From Lachnospiraceae bacterium (lineage in GTDB: Bacteria > Bacillota > Clostridia > Lachnospirales > Lachnospiraceae), in assembly GCA_900771995.1 (NCBI GenBank), contig CAAGQC010000012.1:1-14612 (forward strand): 14,612 bases of DNA, in the 5' to 3' direction. Below are positions 1-7,386 of this stretch, piece by piece. The notes under the pieces were generated by a model that ran no database searches, was not told where the DNA came from, and worked only from the letters and a program-made list of their open reading frames with translations. The position numbers and the translations under genes were made by a program. Numbering within the stretch: position 1 is the first letter of the stretch; each line of letters starts with the position of its first letter.

Positions 1-26
1 ATATATTCAGTTTTATCAGTACTTTA

Positions 27-1496
27 TTATTCGCAAAGCTTGGAAAATGCATCCGCTACGAACTGAACCTTAGGTCCGATGATTACCTGAACAGAGGTCT
101 TACCGGGTTTCATGACACCAGCTACGCCTGCAGATTTAATCACCTTATCATCCACTGCGGTAATGTCTTTTACTTCCAGTCTCAGTCTTGTGATGCAGTT
201 GTCAATGCTTGCAATGTTGTCCTTGCCGCCGCAGCCTTCCAGAATGGTTGCTGCGATTGCTGCGAAATCATCATTTGCCAGCTCGATCTTCTTCTCTGCT
301 TCTACATCATCATCTTCTCTACCAGGGGTCTTCAGATCCCATTTCTTGATAGCGAAGAGGAATACGAAGTAGAATACAGCAAATGCTGCGATACCCAGAG
401 GGATGATCAGCCAGGTTTTAGCTGCTGCAGGCAGGGAGGATGAGAACAACAGATCCATCGCACCTGCGGAGAAGCTGAAGCCTGCACGGAAGCCAAGAGC
501 AACAGTGATCATGGTGAAGATGCCGTACAGTGCTGCGTAGATCACATACAGTCCGGGAGCTAAGAACATGAATGCAAACTCAAAGGGCTCGGTAACGCCG
601 CAGATGAAGGAACAGATTGCTGCGGAAGCTAACAGACCGATTGCTACCTTTTTCTTGGCGGGCTTTGCACATTTTACCATTGCCAGAGCTGCACCGGGGA
701 TACCGAACATCATACAAGGGAAGAAGCCGGACATATACATTCCAAGGCTCCAGGATACATCAGCGCTTGTCTCACCTTTCCAGAAGTGCTGCAGATCTCC
801 CAGTCCAATGGTATCGAACCAGAATACGTTGTTCAGTGCGTGATGTAATCCGGTAGGGATCAACAGACGGTTCAGGAAAGCATAAATACCTGCGCCGACT
901 ACATCCATTCCTACGATAGCTTCACCGAGAGCTACCAGACCGCCGAACAATAAAGGCCATACGAACAGCAGTACAACAGATACCAGAATAGATACTACAC
1001 CTGCTATGATAGCTACGCAGCGCTTGCCACTGAAGAAGGACAGCCAGTCAGGAAGCTTGGTATCCTTGAACTTGTTGTAGCACATGGAACCGATAATACC
1101 GGCAATAATACCGATAAAAGGATTCTCAATCTTATTGAATGCCAATGTCTTGGTAGCATTCTCAGCGATGGAGGGCATAATGGTCGTAACAAATCCGGTA
1201 GACAGAAGTGTTGTAAGCATCAGCCAGGAAGCCAGAGCTGCGATGCCTCCGGTACCGTCATTTTTCTCTGACATACCGACACCTACACCAATTGCGAACA
1301 GGATCGCCATGTGGTCAATCAAAGCACCACCTGCTTTTACGAGGAACAGACCGATCAGATTTGCTGCACCCTGGATCTCACCACCCTGCATCGTTGCCGG
1401 GCACAACAAGTAACCAATACCCATGAGGATACCGCAGATCGGCAGAACCGCTACGGGAAGCATTAACGCTTTACCCAGTTTTTGAAGAAACTTCAT
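27..1496 (-). CDS. nagE: PTS N-acetylglucosamine-type transporter, EIIC-EIIB fusion
   Basis: This 489-residue membrane permease imports a sugar, probably N-acetylglucosamine, and phosphorylates it during transport. Residues 1-385 are the hydrophobic EIIC domain of the glucose/GlcNAc family, with the family signatures GLHHALNN (216-223) and GVTEPFEF (300-307, substrate-site glutamate). After an acidic linker (about 393-410), the EIIB domain (410-489) carries the phospho-acceptor Cys434 in DNCITRLRL. There is no EIIA domain, unlike E. coli NagE; the separate crr-like gene just upstream should supply it. A strong AGGAGG lies 8 nt before the chosen ATG; another ATG 4 nt upstream is out of frame. 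It is the last visible gene of the nag-pts operon. The family is certain. GlcNAc specificity is inferred from the pore signature and from nagA/nagB in the same operon; glucose or glucosamine remain possible secondary substrates. Confidence 0.93.
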   Translation of the reverse strand: MKFLQKLGKALMLPVAVLPICGILMGIGYLLCPATMQGGEIQGAANLIGLFLVKAGGALIDHMAILFAIGVGVGMSEKNDGTGGIAALASWLMLTTLLSTGFVTTIMPSIAENATKTLAFNKIENPFIGIIAGIIGSMCYNKFKDTKLPDWLSFFSGKRCVAIIAGVVSILVSVVLLFVWPLLFGGLVALGEAIVGMDVVGAGIYAFLNRLLIPTGLHHALNNVFWFDTIGLGDLQHFWKGETSADVSWSLGMYMSGFFPCMMFGIPGAALAMVKCAKPAKKKVAIGLLASAAICSFICGVTEPFEFAFMFLAPGLYVIYAALYGIFTMITVALGFRAGFSFSAGAMDLLFSSSLPAAAKTWLIIPLGIAAFAVFYFVFLFAIKKWDLKTPGREDDDVEAEKKIELANDDFAAIAATILEGCGGKDNIASIDNCITRLRLEVKDITAVDDKVIKSAGVAGVMKPGKTSVQVIIGPKVQFVADAFSKLCE

Positions 1497-1514
1497 ACAT
1501 TTCTCCTCCTTTAC

Positions 1515-1544
1515 ATTATACTAAACCGGAACCGTTCCGGTCAG
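1515..1544 (-). promoter_or_regulatory. Palindrome and possible internal promoter ahead of nagE
   Basis: A 17-bp dyad, ACCGGAACCGTTCCGGT (1525-1541, one-base centre at 1533), lies between crr and nagE. On the minus strand it sits between a -35-like CTGACC and a perfect TATAAT (1515-1520), 18 bp apart. Either it is an operator over an internal promoter, or it is an intercistronic RNA hairpin. Against the promoter, transcription would begin only 12-14 nt before the nagE start codon, right at the AGGAGG. No U-run follows, so it is not a classical terminator. Confidence 0.4.
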
Positions 1545-1573
1545 TTTCGTTAGTTGATACGGACGTACCGCTC

Positions 1574-2053
1574 TTAAGAGATCTGGAGCACGTCCTCGCC
1601 GGGAGATACCTCTCCCTCTTTCAGAATACTGATCTTATTATATTCATCGGTATTGCAGACCAGGACCGGAGTGATGATATGCAGTCCGGCTTCCTGAATC
1701 TTCTCCAGATCCGCATCCAGCAGAAGATCTCCCTTTTTGACATGGTCTCCGGCAGCAACATGTGCCGTGAAGGGGGCTCCCTTGAGTGTCACGGTATCCA
1801 GTCCGATGTGGATCAGAAGCTCCGCTCCCTGATCCGTTGTCATGGTGATCGCATGGAGCGTATCAAATACCACGGTCACCTCTCCGTCTGCGGGAGCATA
1901 TATTTTCCCTTCGGAGGGGATCACTGCAAATCCGTCTCCCAGTATTTTCTCGGAAAATGTAGGATCCGGTACCTCCGTAAGAGCAACTGCCTTTCCCTTA
2001 CAGGGCGATCCGATGCAATTACCTTTTCGCTTACCTTTCAAAAAATCTAACAT
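1574..2053 (-). CDS. crr: PTS EIIA domain protein, IIA-Glc type
   Basis: This 159-residue cytoplasmic protein passes phosphate from HPr to the EIIB domain of the neighbouring transporter. The EIIA-Glc fold is clear: APADGEV (53-59), then the paired active-site histidines His67 (LHAIT) and His82 (LLIHIGLDTV). By family knowledge His82 is the phosphorylated residue. The start codon overlaps the last 7 nt of nagA, with AAGGAG 6 nt before the ATG, so translation is probably coupled. It is the single-domain counterpart of the EIIA domain fused to NagE or PtsG in other bacteria. The Cys-rich amino end (Cys13, Cys18) is a small peculiarity. Whether it also serves other EIIBC transporters of the cell cannot be judged here; the symbol crr is by family analogy. 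Confidence 0.93.
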   Translation of the reverse strand: MLDFLKGKRKGNCIGSPCKGKAVALTEVPDPTFSEKILGDGFAVIPSEGKIYAPADGEVTVVFDTLHAITMTTDQGAELLIHIGLDTVTLKGAPFTAHVAAGDHVKKGDLLLDADLEKIQEAGLHIITPVLVCNTDEYNKISILKEGEVSPGEDVLQIS

Positions 2054-3177
2054 GTGAACTCCTTTCCGTCGATATATACCGCTGCAATGTTCAGTTCCTG
2101 ATCCAGAAGTACGAAATCTGCCCTCTTACCAACGGATATACTGCCCACTTCATCGAAAATGCCAATCTCCTTCGCCGGATTCTCCGTGGCACACATCACT
2201 GCCGTCTCTAGCGGGAGGCCTACGGTTTTTACTACAAACCGCATACAATCCATCAGATTCGTCGCCGATCCGGCGATCGTGCCGTCATGCAGGGTGGCCA
2301 GATTGCCTCTGACGGTAACCGGCTGTCCTCCCAGAGTATATTCACCATCCTCCAGTCCCGTTGCACGCATACTGTCGCTGATCAGGATCATGCGGTCAGC
2401 GCCAAACATCGCAAATGTTGCACGAATCACTGACGGATGAATGTGTACACCATCACAGATCAGCTCCGGATGACATTTCTCTGAATCTCTCACTGCTCCG
2501 ATCACGCCAGGCTCCCTGTGGTTCAGCGGCGGCATTGCATTATACAAATGTGTCGCATGAGATGCTCCATGTTCTATGGCTTTCTTTGCTGTATCATAGC
2601 CGGAAGCTGTATGCGCCAGTGAAATAACCACTTCTCCTTTGGCTCTGTCAATAAATTCCATCGCTCCCGGCTCCTCCGGTGCGATATCTACCAGCTTGAT
2701 CAGCCCGTTCGCTGCTTTCTGCAGCTGACTGAAATATTCATAATCGCAGTGCATGATATTTTCTGCCGCCTGAGCACCCTTTTTCGCCGGGCTGATAAAA
2801 GGTCCTTCCATATTGATGCCCACCAGGTGGGATCCACCGGAATACTCATAGCTGCCGGCATTTTTCATAACCTCCAGCAGTTCATCCTTAGGTATCGTCA
2901 TGGTAGCCGGGCAGATGCTTGTCACACCGACAGAGGCTTCATATGATGTGATGATATCCAGTGCTTCCTTCGTACCGTCACACATATCCGCGCCCTTACA
3001 TCCATGGAAATGAATATCCACCAGTCCCGGTATCAGATACATGCCTTTGGCATCCACAACAGTTTCCTCACCCGCCGGATCCCCGGTACAGCTTACGAAC
3101 CTGCCGTTCTCCACGGCTGCATCCCCTCTGACAAATCGATGCTCCTCTGTATATATATTTGCATTTCTGATTCTCAT
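2047..3177 (-). CDS. nagA: N-acetylglucosamine-6-phosphate deacetylase
   Basis: This 376-residue amidohydrolase removes acetate from GlcNAc-6-P to give glucosamine-6-P, the first cytoplasmic step after PTS uptake. The order of motifs is the expected one: DIHFHG (54-59), MEGPF with Glu124, His189 (LAHT), His210 (ATHLYNAM), and Asp268 in ISDSM. From the E. coli enzyme these correspond to the metal ligands (Glu124, His189, His210) and the catalytic aspartate. Length is normal and there is no break. It starts 21 nt after the nagB stop, with AAAGGGG about 13 nt before the ATG, slightly far. Its end overlaps crr by 7 nt. The product feeds NagB, encoded immediately upstream. Assignment is secure. 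Confidence 0.97.
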   Translation of the reverse strand: MRIRNANIYTEEHRFVRGDAAVENGRFVSCTGDPAGEETVVDAKGMYLIPGLVDIHFHGCKGADMCDGTKEALDIITSYEASVGVTSICPATMTIPKDELLEVMKNAGSYEYSGGSHLVGINMEGPFISPAKKGAQAAENIMHCDYEYFSQLQKAANGLIKLVDIAPEEPGAMEFIDRAKGEVVISLAHTASGYDTAKKAIEHGASHATHLYNAMPPLNHREPGVIGAVRDSEKCHPELICDGVHIHPSVIRATFAMFGADRMILISDSMRATGLEDGEYTLGGQPVTVRGNLATLHDGTIAGSATNLMDCMRFVVKTVGLPLETAVMCATENPAKEIGIFDEVGSISVGKRADFVLLDQELNIAAVYIDGKEFTC

Positions 3178-3198
3178 GATCTATCAGCTTCCCCTTTC

Positions 3199-3930
3199 TT
3201 ATTCAGAAAGCTTACTGAGCGCTGCTTCGTCTGCCACCAGTGTCACATCATTATGAAGCTGTAATACCGATGCCGGCACCTGCGGTGTAATGGGGCCGAA
3301 GAAAGCTTTCTGTACGATCTCCGCCTTGTCTTCGCCGCTGGCTACGATCAATATTTTCTTCGCCTGCATAATGGTCTTGATCCCCATGGTATATGCCTGC
3401 TTCGGGACATCCTCCGCCGATGCGAAGAATCTCTTGTTGGCTTCGATCGTAGACTCTGTCAGGTTCACACAATGTACCTGCTTGTCAAAACTCTCTCCCG
3501 GTTCGTTGAAGCCGATGTGCCCGTTATGTCCAATTCCCAAAAGCTGCAGGTCCACGCCGCCCAGTGACTGGATCAGTTCCGTATATCTACGGCATTCTTT
3601 CTCCGAATCCGGCTCCATTCCGTTAGGCAGATGTGTATTTTCCACCGGGATATTCACATGGTCAAACAGATTCTGGTGCATAAAATAATAATAACTCTGA
3701 TCGTTTTCCCGGCTCAGCCCCTTATATTCATCCAGGTTCACCGTCATAACCTCAGAAAAGTCCAGGTCTCCCTTGCGGAACCATTCCACCAGCTGTTTAT
3801 ACAGACCGATGGGTGTGGATCCCGTAGCCAGTCCGAGAACACAGTTCGGCTTCATGATAACCTGTGCCGATACAATATTTGCAGCCTTTCTGCTCATATC
3901 TGCATAATCTTTCGCTTTGTATATTCTCAT
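3199..3930 (-). CDS. nagB: Glucosamine-6-phosphate deaminase
   Basis: This enzyme converts glucosamine-6-P to fructose-6-P and ammonia, sending amino sugar into glycolysis. I place the start at 3930 (242 residues, MRIYKAKDYADM), which matches the typical Gram-positive NagB amino end. A longer frame back to 3969 would run into ptsI and adds 13 unconserved residues. With the chosen start, the gene begins 7 nt after the ptsI stop, with GGAG about 10 nt upstream, inside the end of ptsI. Visible motifs (new numbering): LATGSTP (35-40 region), NLDEY with Asp67, and GIGHNGHIGFNEP with His138 and Glu143. Asn136 replaces the Asp141 of E. coli, as is usual in Gram-positive members. The protein is complete and cytoplasmic. 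Confidence 0.96.
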   Translation of the reverse strand: MRIYKAKDYADMSRKAANIVSAQVIMKPNCVLGLATGSTPIGLYKQLVEWFRKGDLDFSEVMTVNLDEYKGLSRENDQSYYYFMHQNLFDHVNIPVENTHLPNGMEPDSEKECRRYTELIQSLGGVDLQLLGIGHNGHIGFNEPGESFDKQVHCVNLTESTIEANKRFFASAEDVPKQAYTMGIKTIMQAKKILIVASGEDKAEIVQKAFFGPITPQVPASVLQLHNDVTLVADEAALSKLSE

Positions 3931-3937
3931 GAATCTC

Positions 3938-5557
3938 TCACTCCATTTCGCATATTTTACTACGGACATTCAGTACCATGGACGGTGCCACACTGAGTTC
4001 ATCAATTCCCATCTGTACAAATCGTGTGGTCAGTGTCGTATCCGCTCCCAGTTCTCCGCAGATGCCGACCCATTTTCCATGCTTATGTGCTCCGTCAACA
4101 GTCATCTGTATCATACGCAGGACTGCCTCATGATGTGGATTATAGAATCTGTCCAGTCTGTTGTTCTGCCTGTCGATAGCCAGAGTATACTGTGTCAGAT
4201 CATTCGTGCCGATACTGAAGAAATCAACATGCTCCGCCAGCTCCTCACTCATCATGACAGCCGCAGGAGTCTCGATCATAATTCCCTGTTCCGGAATTGC
4301 GTAAGGAAGCTTCTCTTCCTCCAGCTCCTTAGCAACCTCTGCCACGATTTTCTGAATATCCAGCACTTCCTCCACGGAAATGATCATCGGATACATAATG
4401 GCCAGTGTTCCGTATTTTGCCGCTCTGAGAAGTGCCCTCAGCTGTGTCTTGAAGATCTCCGGCTGCTCCAGACAGATCCGGATCGCACGGTATCCCATGG
4501 CAGGATTATCTTCCTTGCCCAGTCCGAGATAATCTACATTTTTGTCTGCGCCGATATCAAGAGTACGGATAATGACCTTTTTTCCTGCCATCATCTGCAG
4601 CACCTGACGGTAAGCATTGAACTGTTCTGTCTCATCCGGAAGGGAATTCCTTCCGAGATATAAAAACTCACTGCGGAACAGACCGATGCCCTCCGCATCA
4701 TTCTCCAGTACATATGCCACATCCGATACGCTGCCGATATTGGCATATACATTGACCTTGCGTCCGCTCTTTGTCACGGATTCACGTCCCTTGTATTCTG
4801 CCAGCAGGCTTCTTAGTCTCTGTTCCGTCTGCTGTGCCGCTTCTGCCTGCCGGAGCTGCTCTTCCTCCGGATCCAGGTAAAATACTGCTTCCCTGCCGTC
4901 CACAATAGCGCGGGTTCCGTTATGGATTTTCTCCAGTTCCAATGGTACCCCGATCAGTGCCGGAATATTCATCATACGTGCCAGGATCGCAGTATGGGAA
5001 TTCGTTGAACCATGTACTGTGACAAAGGCCAGGATCTTACTCTTATCCATCTGTACCGTCTCACTGGGTGTCAGATCATCTGCCACAATGATCGACGGCT
5101 CCATGGTACTCCAGTCAATCTGCTCCTCTCCGGACAGATTACGGACGAGCCGGTTGGAGATATCCCTGACATCCGCAGAACGGGCCTGCATATATTCATC
5201 ATCCATGTTGGCGAACATCTCTGCAAAATTATCGCCGGTCACTGCCACCGCATACTCTGCATTCACTTCTTCGTTCTGAATCATGCTGTGAATGGCATCC
5301 TGATAATCGTCATCCTCGAGCATCATCTGATGCACCTCGAAAATGGCTGCATTGACTTCTCCGACCTCCTGCAGAGCCTTCTCGTATAACTGCCCCAGCT
5401 GCGTTATCGTACGTTCCTTAGCCGCATCCAGCCGTTTCAGTTCTTCCGCTGTGTTGTCGATATGGATCCTCTTAACGAGACTGTCCTTTTTCTTCATAAC
5501 ACTGACAGGTCCGATCGCTGTTCCCTTATATACGGATTTTCCTATATATTTTTCCAT
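3938..5557 (-). CDS. ptsI: PTS Enzyme I (phosphoenolpyruvate-protein phosphotransferase)
   Basis: This 539-residue cytoplasmic enzyme takes phosphate from PEP and hands it to HPr, starting the PTS relay. The HPr-binding and phosphohistidine domains come first, with active-site His188 in GSTNSHTAILAR. They are followed by the PEP-binding barrel with GLFRSEFLYL, RTLDIGADKN, the signature FFSIGTNDLTQYTLAIDR, and Cys500 in GICGELG. Spacing of His188 and Cys500 agrees with E. coli His189 and Cys502. A length slightly below the usual 570-575 is common among Clostridia. It follows ptsH by 36 nt, with GGAAGG before the ATG. Its position inside a nag operon rather than a free-standing ptsHI pair is notable. 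It could be the cell's only Enzyme I or a dedicated paralogue; the window cannot tell. Confidence 0.97.
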   Translation of the reverse strand: MEKYIGKSVYKGTAIGPVSVMKKKDSLVKRIHIDNTAEELKRLDAAKERTITQLGQLYEKALQEVGEVNAAIFEVHQMMLEDDDYQDAIHSMIQNEEVNAEYAVAVTGDNFAEMFANMDDEYMQARSADVRDISNRLVRNLSGEEQIDWSTMEPSIIVADDLTPSETVQMDKSKILAFVTVHGSTNSHTAILARMMNIPALIGVPLELEKIHNGTRAIVDGREAVFYLDPEEEQLRQAEAAQQTEQRLRSLLAEYKGRESVTKSGRKVNVYANIGSVSDVAYVLENDAEGIGLFRSEFLYLGRNSLPDETEQFNAYRQVLQMMAGKKVIIRTLDIGADKNVDYLGLGKEDNPAMGYRAIRICLEQPEIFKTQLRALLRAAKYGTLAIMYPMIISVEEVLDIQKIVAEVAKELEEEKLPYAIPEQGIMIETPAAVMMSEELAEHVDFFSIGTNDLTQYTLAIDRQNNRLDRFYNPHHEAVLRMIQMTVDGAHKHGKWVGICGELGADTTLTTRFVQMGIDELSVAPSMVLNVRSKICEME

Positions 5558-5593
5558 TTTCTACCTTCCAAACTCTGTCGTACAGGTCTTCTC

Positions 5594-5851
5594 CTAGAGG
5601 TTCTCACAGAAAAACTTCTGAAACTCTGCTGCGGCGGTATCTTCATCCGCTCCTTCTATCGTGACTTCCACATTGTCTCCGTGCTTCACGCCCATTCCCA
5701 TGATCGCCATCAGCTTGCTTGCTGCAGCTGTTTTCCCCTTACAGGAAAGTGTCACTGTACTCTGATACTTTTTCGCTTCCTTGGCGAGCAGTCCCGCAGG
5801 ACGTGCATGCAGACCTATTTCATCCTTAATGATATAGCTGAACTGTTTCAT
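5594..5851 (-). CDS. ptsH: HPr phosphocarrier protein, Ser46 replaced
   Basis: This 85-residue HPr carries phosphate from Enzyme I to EIIA. The start is set at 5851 (MKQFSYIIKDE) rather than 5860: the GGAGG is 10 nt from this ATG but only 1 nt from the earlier one, and this start puts the active histidine at exactly position 15 (GLHARPAG). An ungapped comparison with B. subtilis and E. coli HPr, anchored on His15 and Gly39-Lys40, places Ser45-Lys46-Leu47 where those proteins have Lys45-Ser46. So the serine normally phosphorylated by HPr kinase is absent at its usual place, though a serine sits next to it. First gene of the operon, with a promoter about 90-118 bp upstream. Confidence 0.95.
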   Translation of the reverse strand: MKQFSYIIKDEIGLHARPAGLLAKEAKKYQSTVTLSCKGKTAAASKLMAIMGMGVKHGDNVEVTIEGADEDTAAAEFQKFFCENL

Positions 5852-5861
5852 CGGCAACATT

Positions 5862-5867
5862 CCTCCC
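5862..5867 (-). promoter_or_regulatory. ptsH: Ribosome binding site deciding the ptsH start
   Basis: GGGAGG on the minus strand lies 10 nt from the ATG at 5851 and only 1 nt from an in-frame ATG at 5860. The normal spacing favours the downstream ATG, giving the canonical HPr length and His15. Confidence 0.7.
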
Positions 5868-5940
5868 TATTTTATATTTCTTGCTTTAATTATGTAGCAT
5901 GTTGTACACGTTTTTCATTCATCATGCTGATTATATATAC

Positions 5941-5969
5941 ATATTACCCATTTTTTTATTGTTTGTCTA
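5941..5969 (-). promoter_or_regulatory. Predicted sigma-A promoter of the pts-nag operon
   Basis: On the minus strand TAGACA (5964-5969) and TAATAT (5941-5946) are separated by exactly 17 bp, in an AT-rich stretch upstream of ptsH. Transcription would begin near 5934, giving a leader of about 80 nt. A perfect TATAAT at 5930-5935 just downstream lacks a matching -35 and may be an alternative. The rest of the gap (5870-6040) is AT-rich, and I see no riboswitch-like structure. A weak dyad TGTA-N8-TACA at 5893-5908 in the leader might be an operator, but it is too short to call. Confidence 0.65.
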
Positions 5970-6040
5970 CATCACTATTGATAAATTGTATATTTTTGAA
6001 CATTATCGTAAAATTTTGTAAACTTTTTAATAAAAAATTT

Positions 6041-6075
6041 ATAGAAAAAGGCACACCAGTCAAGCTGATGTGCCT
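6041..6075 (-). terminator. Intrinsic terminator of the ABC/ManD-like operon
   Basis: AGGCACA (6049-6055) pairs with TGTGCCT (6069-6075). Inside, one mismatch and a further CAG/CTG three-base helix close a 5-nt loop. In the minus-strand transcript the stem is followed by TTTTTC and then more U-rich sequence, the classical intrinsic terminator. It lies about 75 nt after the stop of the dehydratase gene and separates it from the pts-nag operon promoter. Confidence 0.88.
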
Positions 6076-6150
6076 GTATCGGTATCTCGCATTTTCATTC
6101 GTGTCAAAACAGACATAGCATAAAGATAGCCGCGGGGTCTGTGTGATGAT

Positions 6151-7365
6151 TTACGGTCTCACGGGAGTGCCGTCGGGAAGTCTGGAGAAGAGCCAGCTAT
6201 GATCCATTTGAACCTCCGGATATTTCAGCGCTTCCTTCTCATCGAAGTCCACACCGATGCCGGGTTTATCATTCACATAAGCATAACCGTTCTTTACTAC
6301 AGGGCAGCCGGGGAATACTGCCTGCTCTTCTTCGGAGAATCCGGAGAACTCCTGGATTCCGAAGTTATGACAGTTGAGATCCAGATGCATCTGCGCAGCC
6401 ATACCGATGGGAGACAGGTCATTGGGACCGTGCCATGCGGTTCTTACTCCATAGGCTTCACAATAGTGTGCAAGCTTTCTCGCAGGAGTGATCCCACCGA
6501 TATCGCTTAAATGAACACGGATAAAATCGATCCATTGATTCTGTACTAACGGCTTCCACTCCGCAGGATTGGTGAACAGCTCGCCCATTGCCAGCGGCAG
6601 GGTGGTGTGTTCACGCAGGGTCTTGAAAAATTCATCATATTCCGGTGCCAGTGAATCCTCCAGGAAGAACAGCTTGTACTGCTCCAGTTCTTTGGCAAAT
6701 TCTATGGTCTGCGCCAGGGACAGACGCTCATGCACATCATGCATCACTTCTACGCCCCATCCGATATCGGCTCTCACCCTGTCAAACAGATGATATACGC
6801 TGTTCATATACATTCTGGGATCGAAATATGCTCCTTCCGGTGCATTTTCCGGCTTTACTATGCTCTGACATTTGCCACCGAAGTTGCCGCCGTAGGTACC
6901 CATATGGCAGCGAATATAACGATAGCCTTCTTCCATGTACTTCTGGATACACTCTTCTACTTCTTCCACAGAGCCACCGTCCGCATGACGATATACCGTG
7001 ATTCCTTCTCTGCACTTACCGCCTAACAGACTATATAGCGGCATTCCTGCCATTTTACCCTTAATATCCCAAAGCGCTTCATCTACACCGGAAATGGCAT
7101 TGTTCAGTACCGGACCGTTTCTCCAGTAAGAACTGCCCATCATGGTCTGCCACAAGCCTTCAATATCCTCTACCGGTCTGCCCTTCAGCATGGGAGCCAG
7201 GTACTCTTCGATGGCCGTTACCACAGCCTTATGCCTCCAGGTGAAGGTTGCACAGCCATAACCGTATAATTCAGGCTCTGAGGTCTCTACTTTTACTACC
7301 ACCAGATTAATATTTCTAGGTGCCGTTACGAACACCTTAATGTCACGGATCGTAATATGTTCCAT
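6151..7365 (-). CDS. Enolase-superfamily sugar-acid dehydratase, mannonate dehydratase/RspA group
   Basis: This 404-residue cytoplasmic enzyme belongs to the ManD subgroup of the enolase superfamily, whose members dehydrate D-mannonate or D-gluconate to 2-keto-3-deoxygluconate; some, like RspA, are poor catalysts. It has a capping domain (1-115) and a barrel. In order: VMHDVHERL with Asp210 and His212, FFLEDS with Glu236, GELF with Glu262, TAWHGPNDLSP with His312 and Asp316, and Glu339 (IQEF). Positions match the ManD metal ligands and general acid/base residues almost exactly, so an active enzyme is expected. The loop after Glu236 (DSLAPEYDEFF) and GELFTNPAEW resemble the RspA branch more than the efficient mannonate dehydratases, so substrate is uncertain. 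It starts 21 nt after the permease gene with AGGAGG 8 nt upstream: last gene of an ABC importer operon, suggesting it acts on the imported compound. Confidence 0.85.
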   Translation of the reverse strand: MEHITIRDIKVFVTAPRNINLVVVKVETSEPELYGYGCATFTWRHKAVVTAIEEYLAPMLKGRPVEDIEGLWQTMMGSSYWRNGPVLNNAISGVDEALWDIKGKMAGMPLYSLLGGKCREGITVYRHADGGSVEEVEECIQKYMEEGYRYIRCHMGTYGGNFGGKCQSIVKPENAPEGAYFDPRMYMNSVYHLFDRVRADIGWGVEVMHDVHERLSLAQTIEFAKELEQYKLFFLEDSLAPEYDEFFKTLREHTTLPLAMGELFTNPAEWKPLVQNQWIDFIRVHLSDIGGITPARKLAHYCEAYGVRTAWHGPNDLSPIGMAAQMHLDLNCHNFGIQEFSGFSEEEQAVFPGCPVVKNGYAYVNDKPGIGVDFDEKEALKYPEVQMDHSWLFSRLPDGTPVRP

Positions 7366-7386
7366 TCTTATTTCCTCCTCGTATAC

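Noticed and set aside
3931..3969. Longer nagB start at 3969
   Set aside because: It would overlap ptsI by 32 nt, adds 13 unconserved residues, and the ATG at 3930 gives the standard 242-residue protein with a GGAG upstream.
3917..4663. 248-codon open frame on the plus strand
   Set aside because: It is antisense to ptsI, has a Cys/His/Ser-rich composition without recognisable motifs, and lacks a ribosome binding site; it reflects the codon bias of the real gene.
5903..5917. Near-match to a CcpA cre box (TGTACACGTTTTTCA) in the ptsH leader
   Set aside because: The right half is one base too long and position 5 is wrong, so it does not fit the cre consensus; the unusual HPr also gives no support for CcpA control.
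5944..5985. Possible NagR/YvoA (dre-type) operator around TAGACAA at the nag promoter
   Set aside because: Only one half-site resembles the known operator; the other half does not match, and the hexamer is already explained as the -35.
5462..6118. 218-codon open frame on the plus strand across ptsI, ptsH and the intergenic region
   Set aside because: It is antisense to two certain genes and runs through promoter and terminator sequence, with no family resemblance.
6104..6144. ACAGAC/GTCTGT inverted repeat after the dehydratase gene
   Set aside because: The arms are 6 bp with a loop over 20 nt and no U-run; the clear terminator is the hairpin at 6049-6075.
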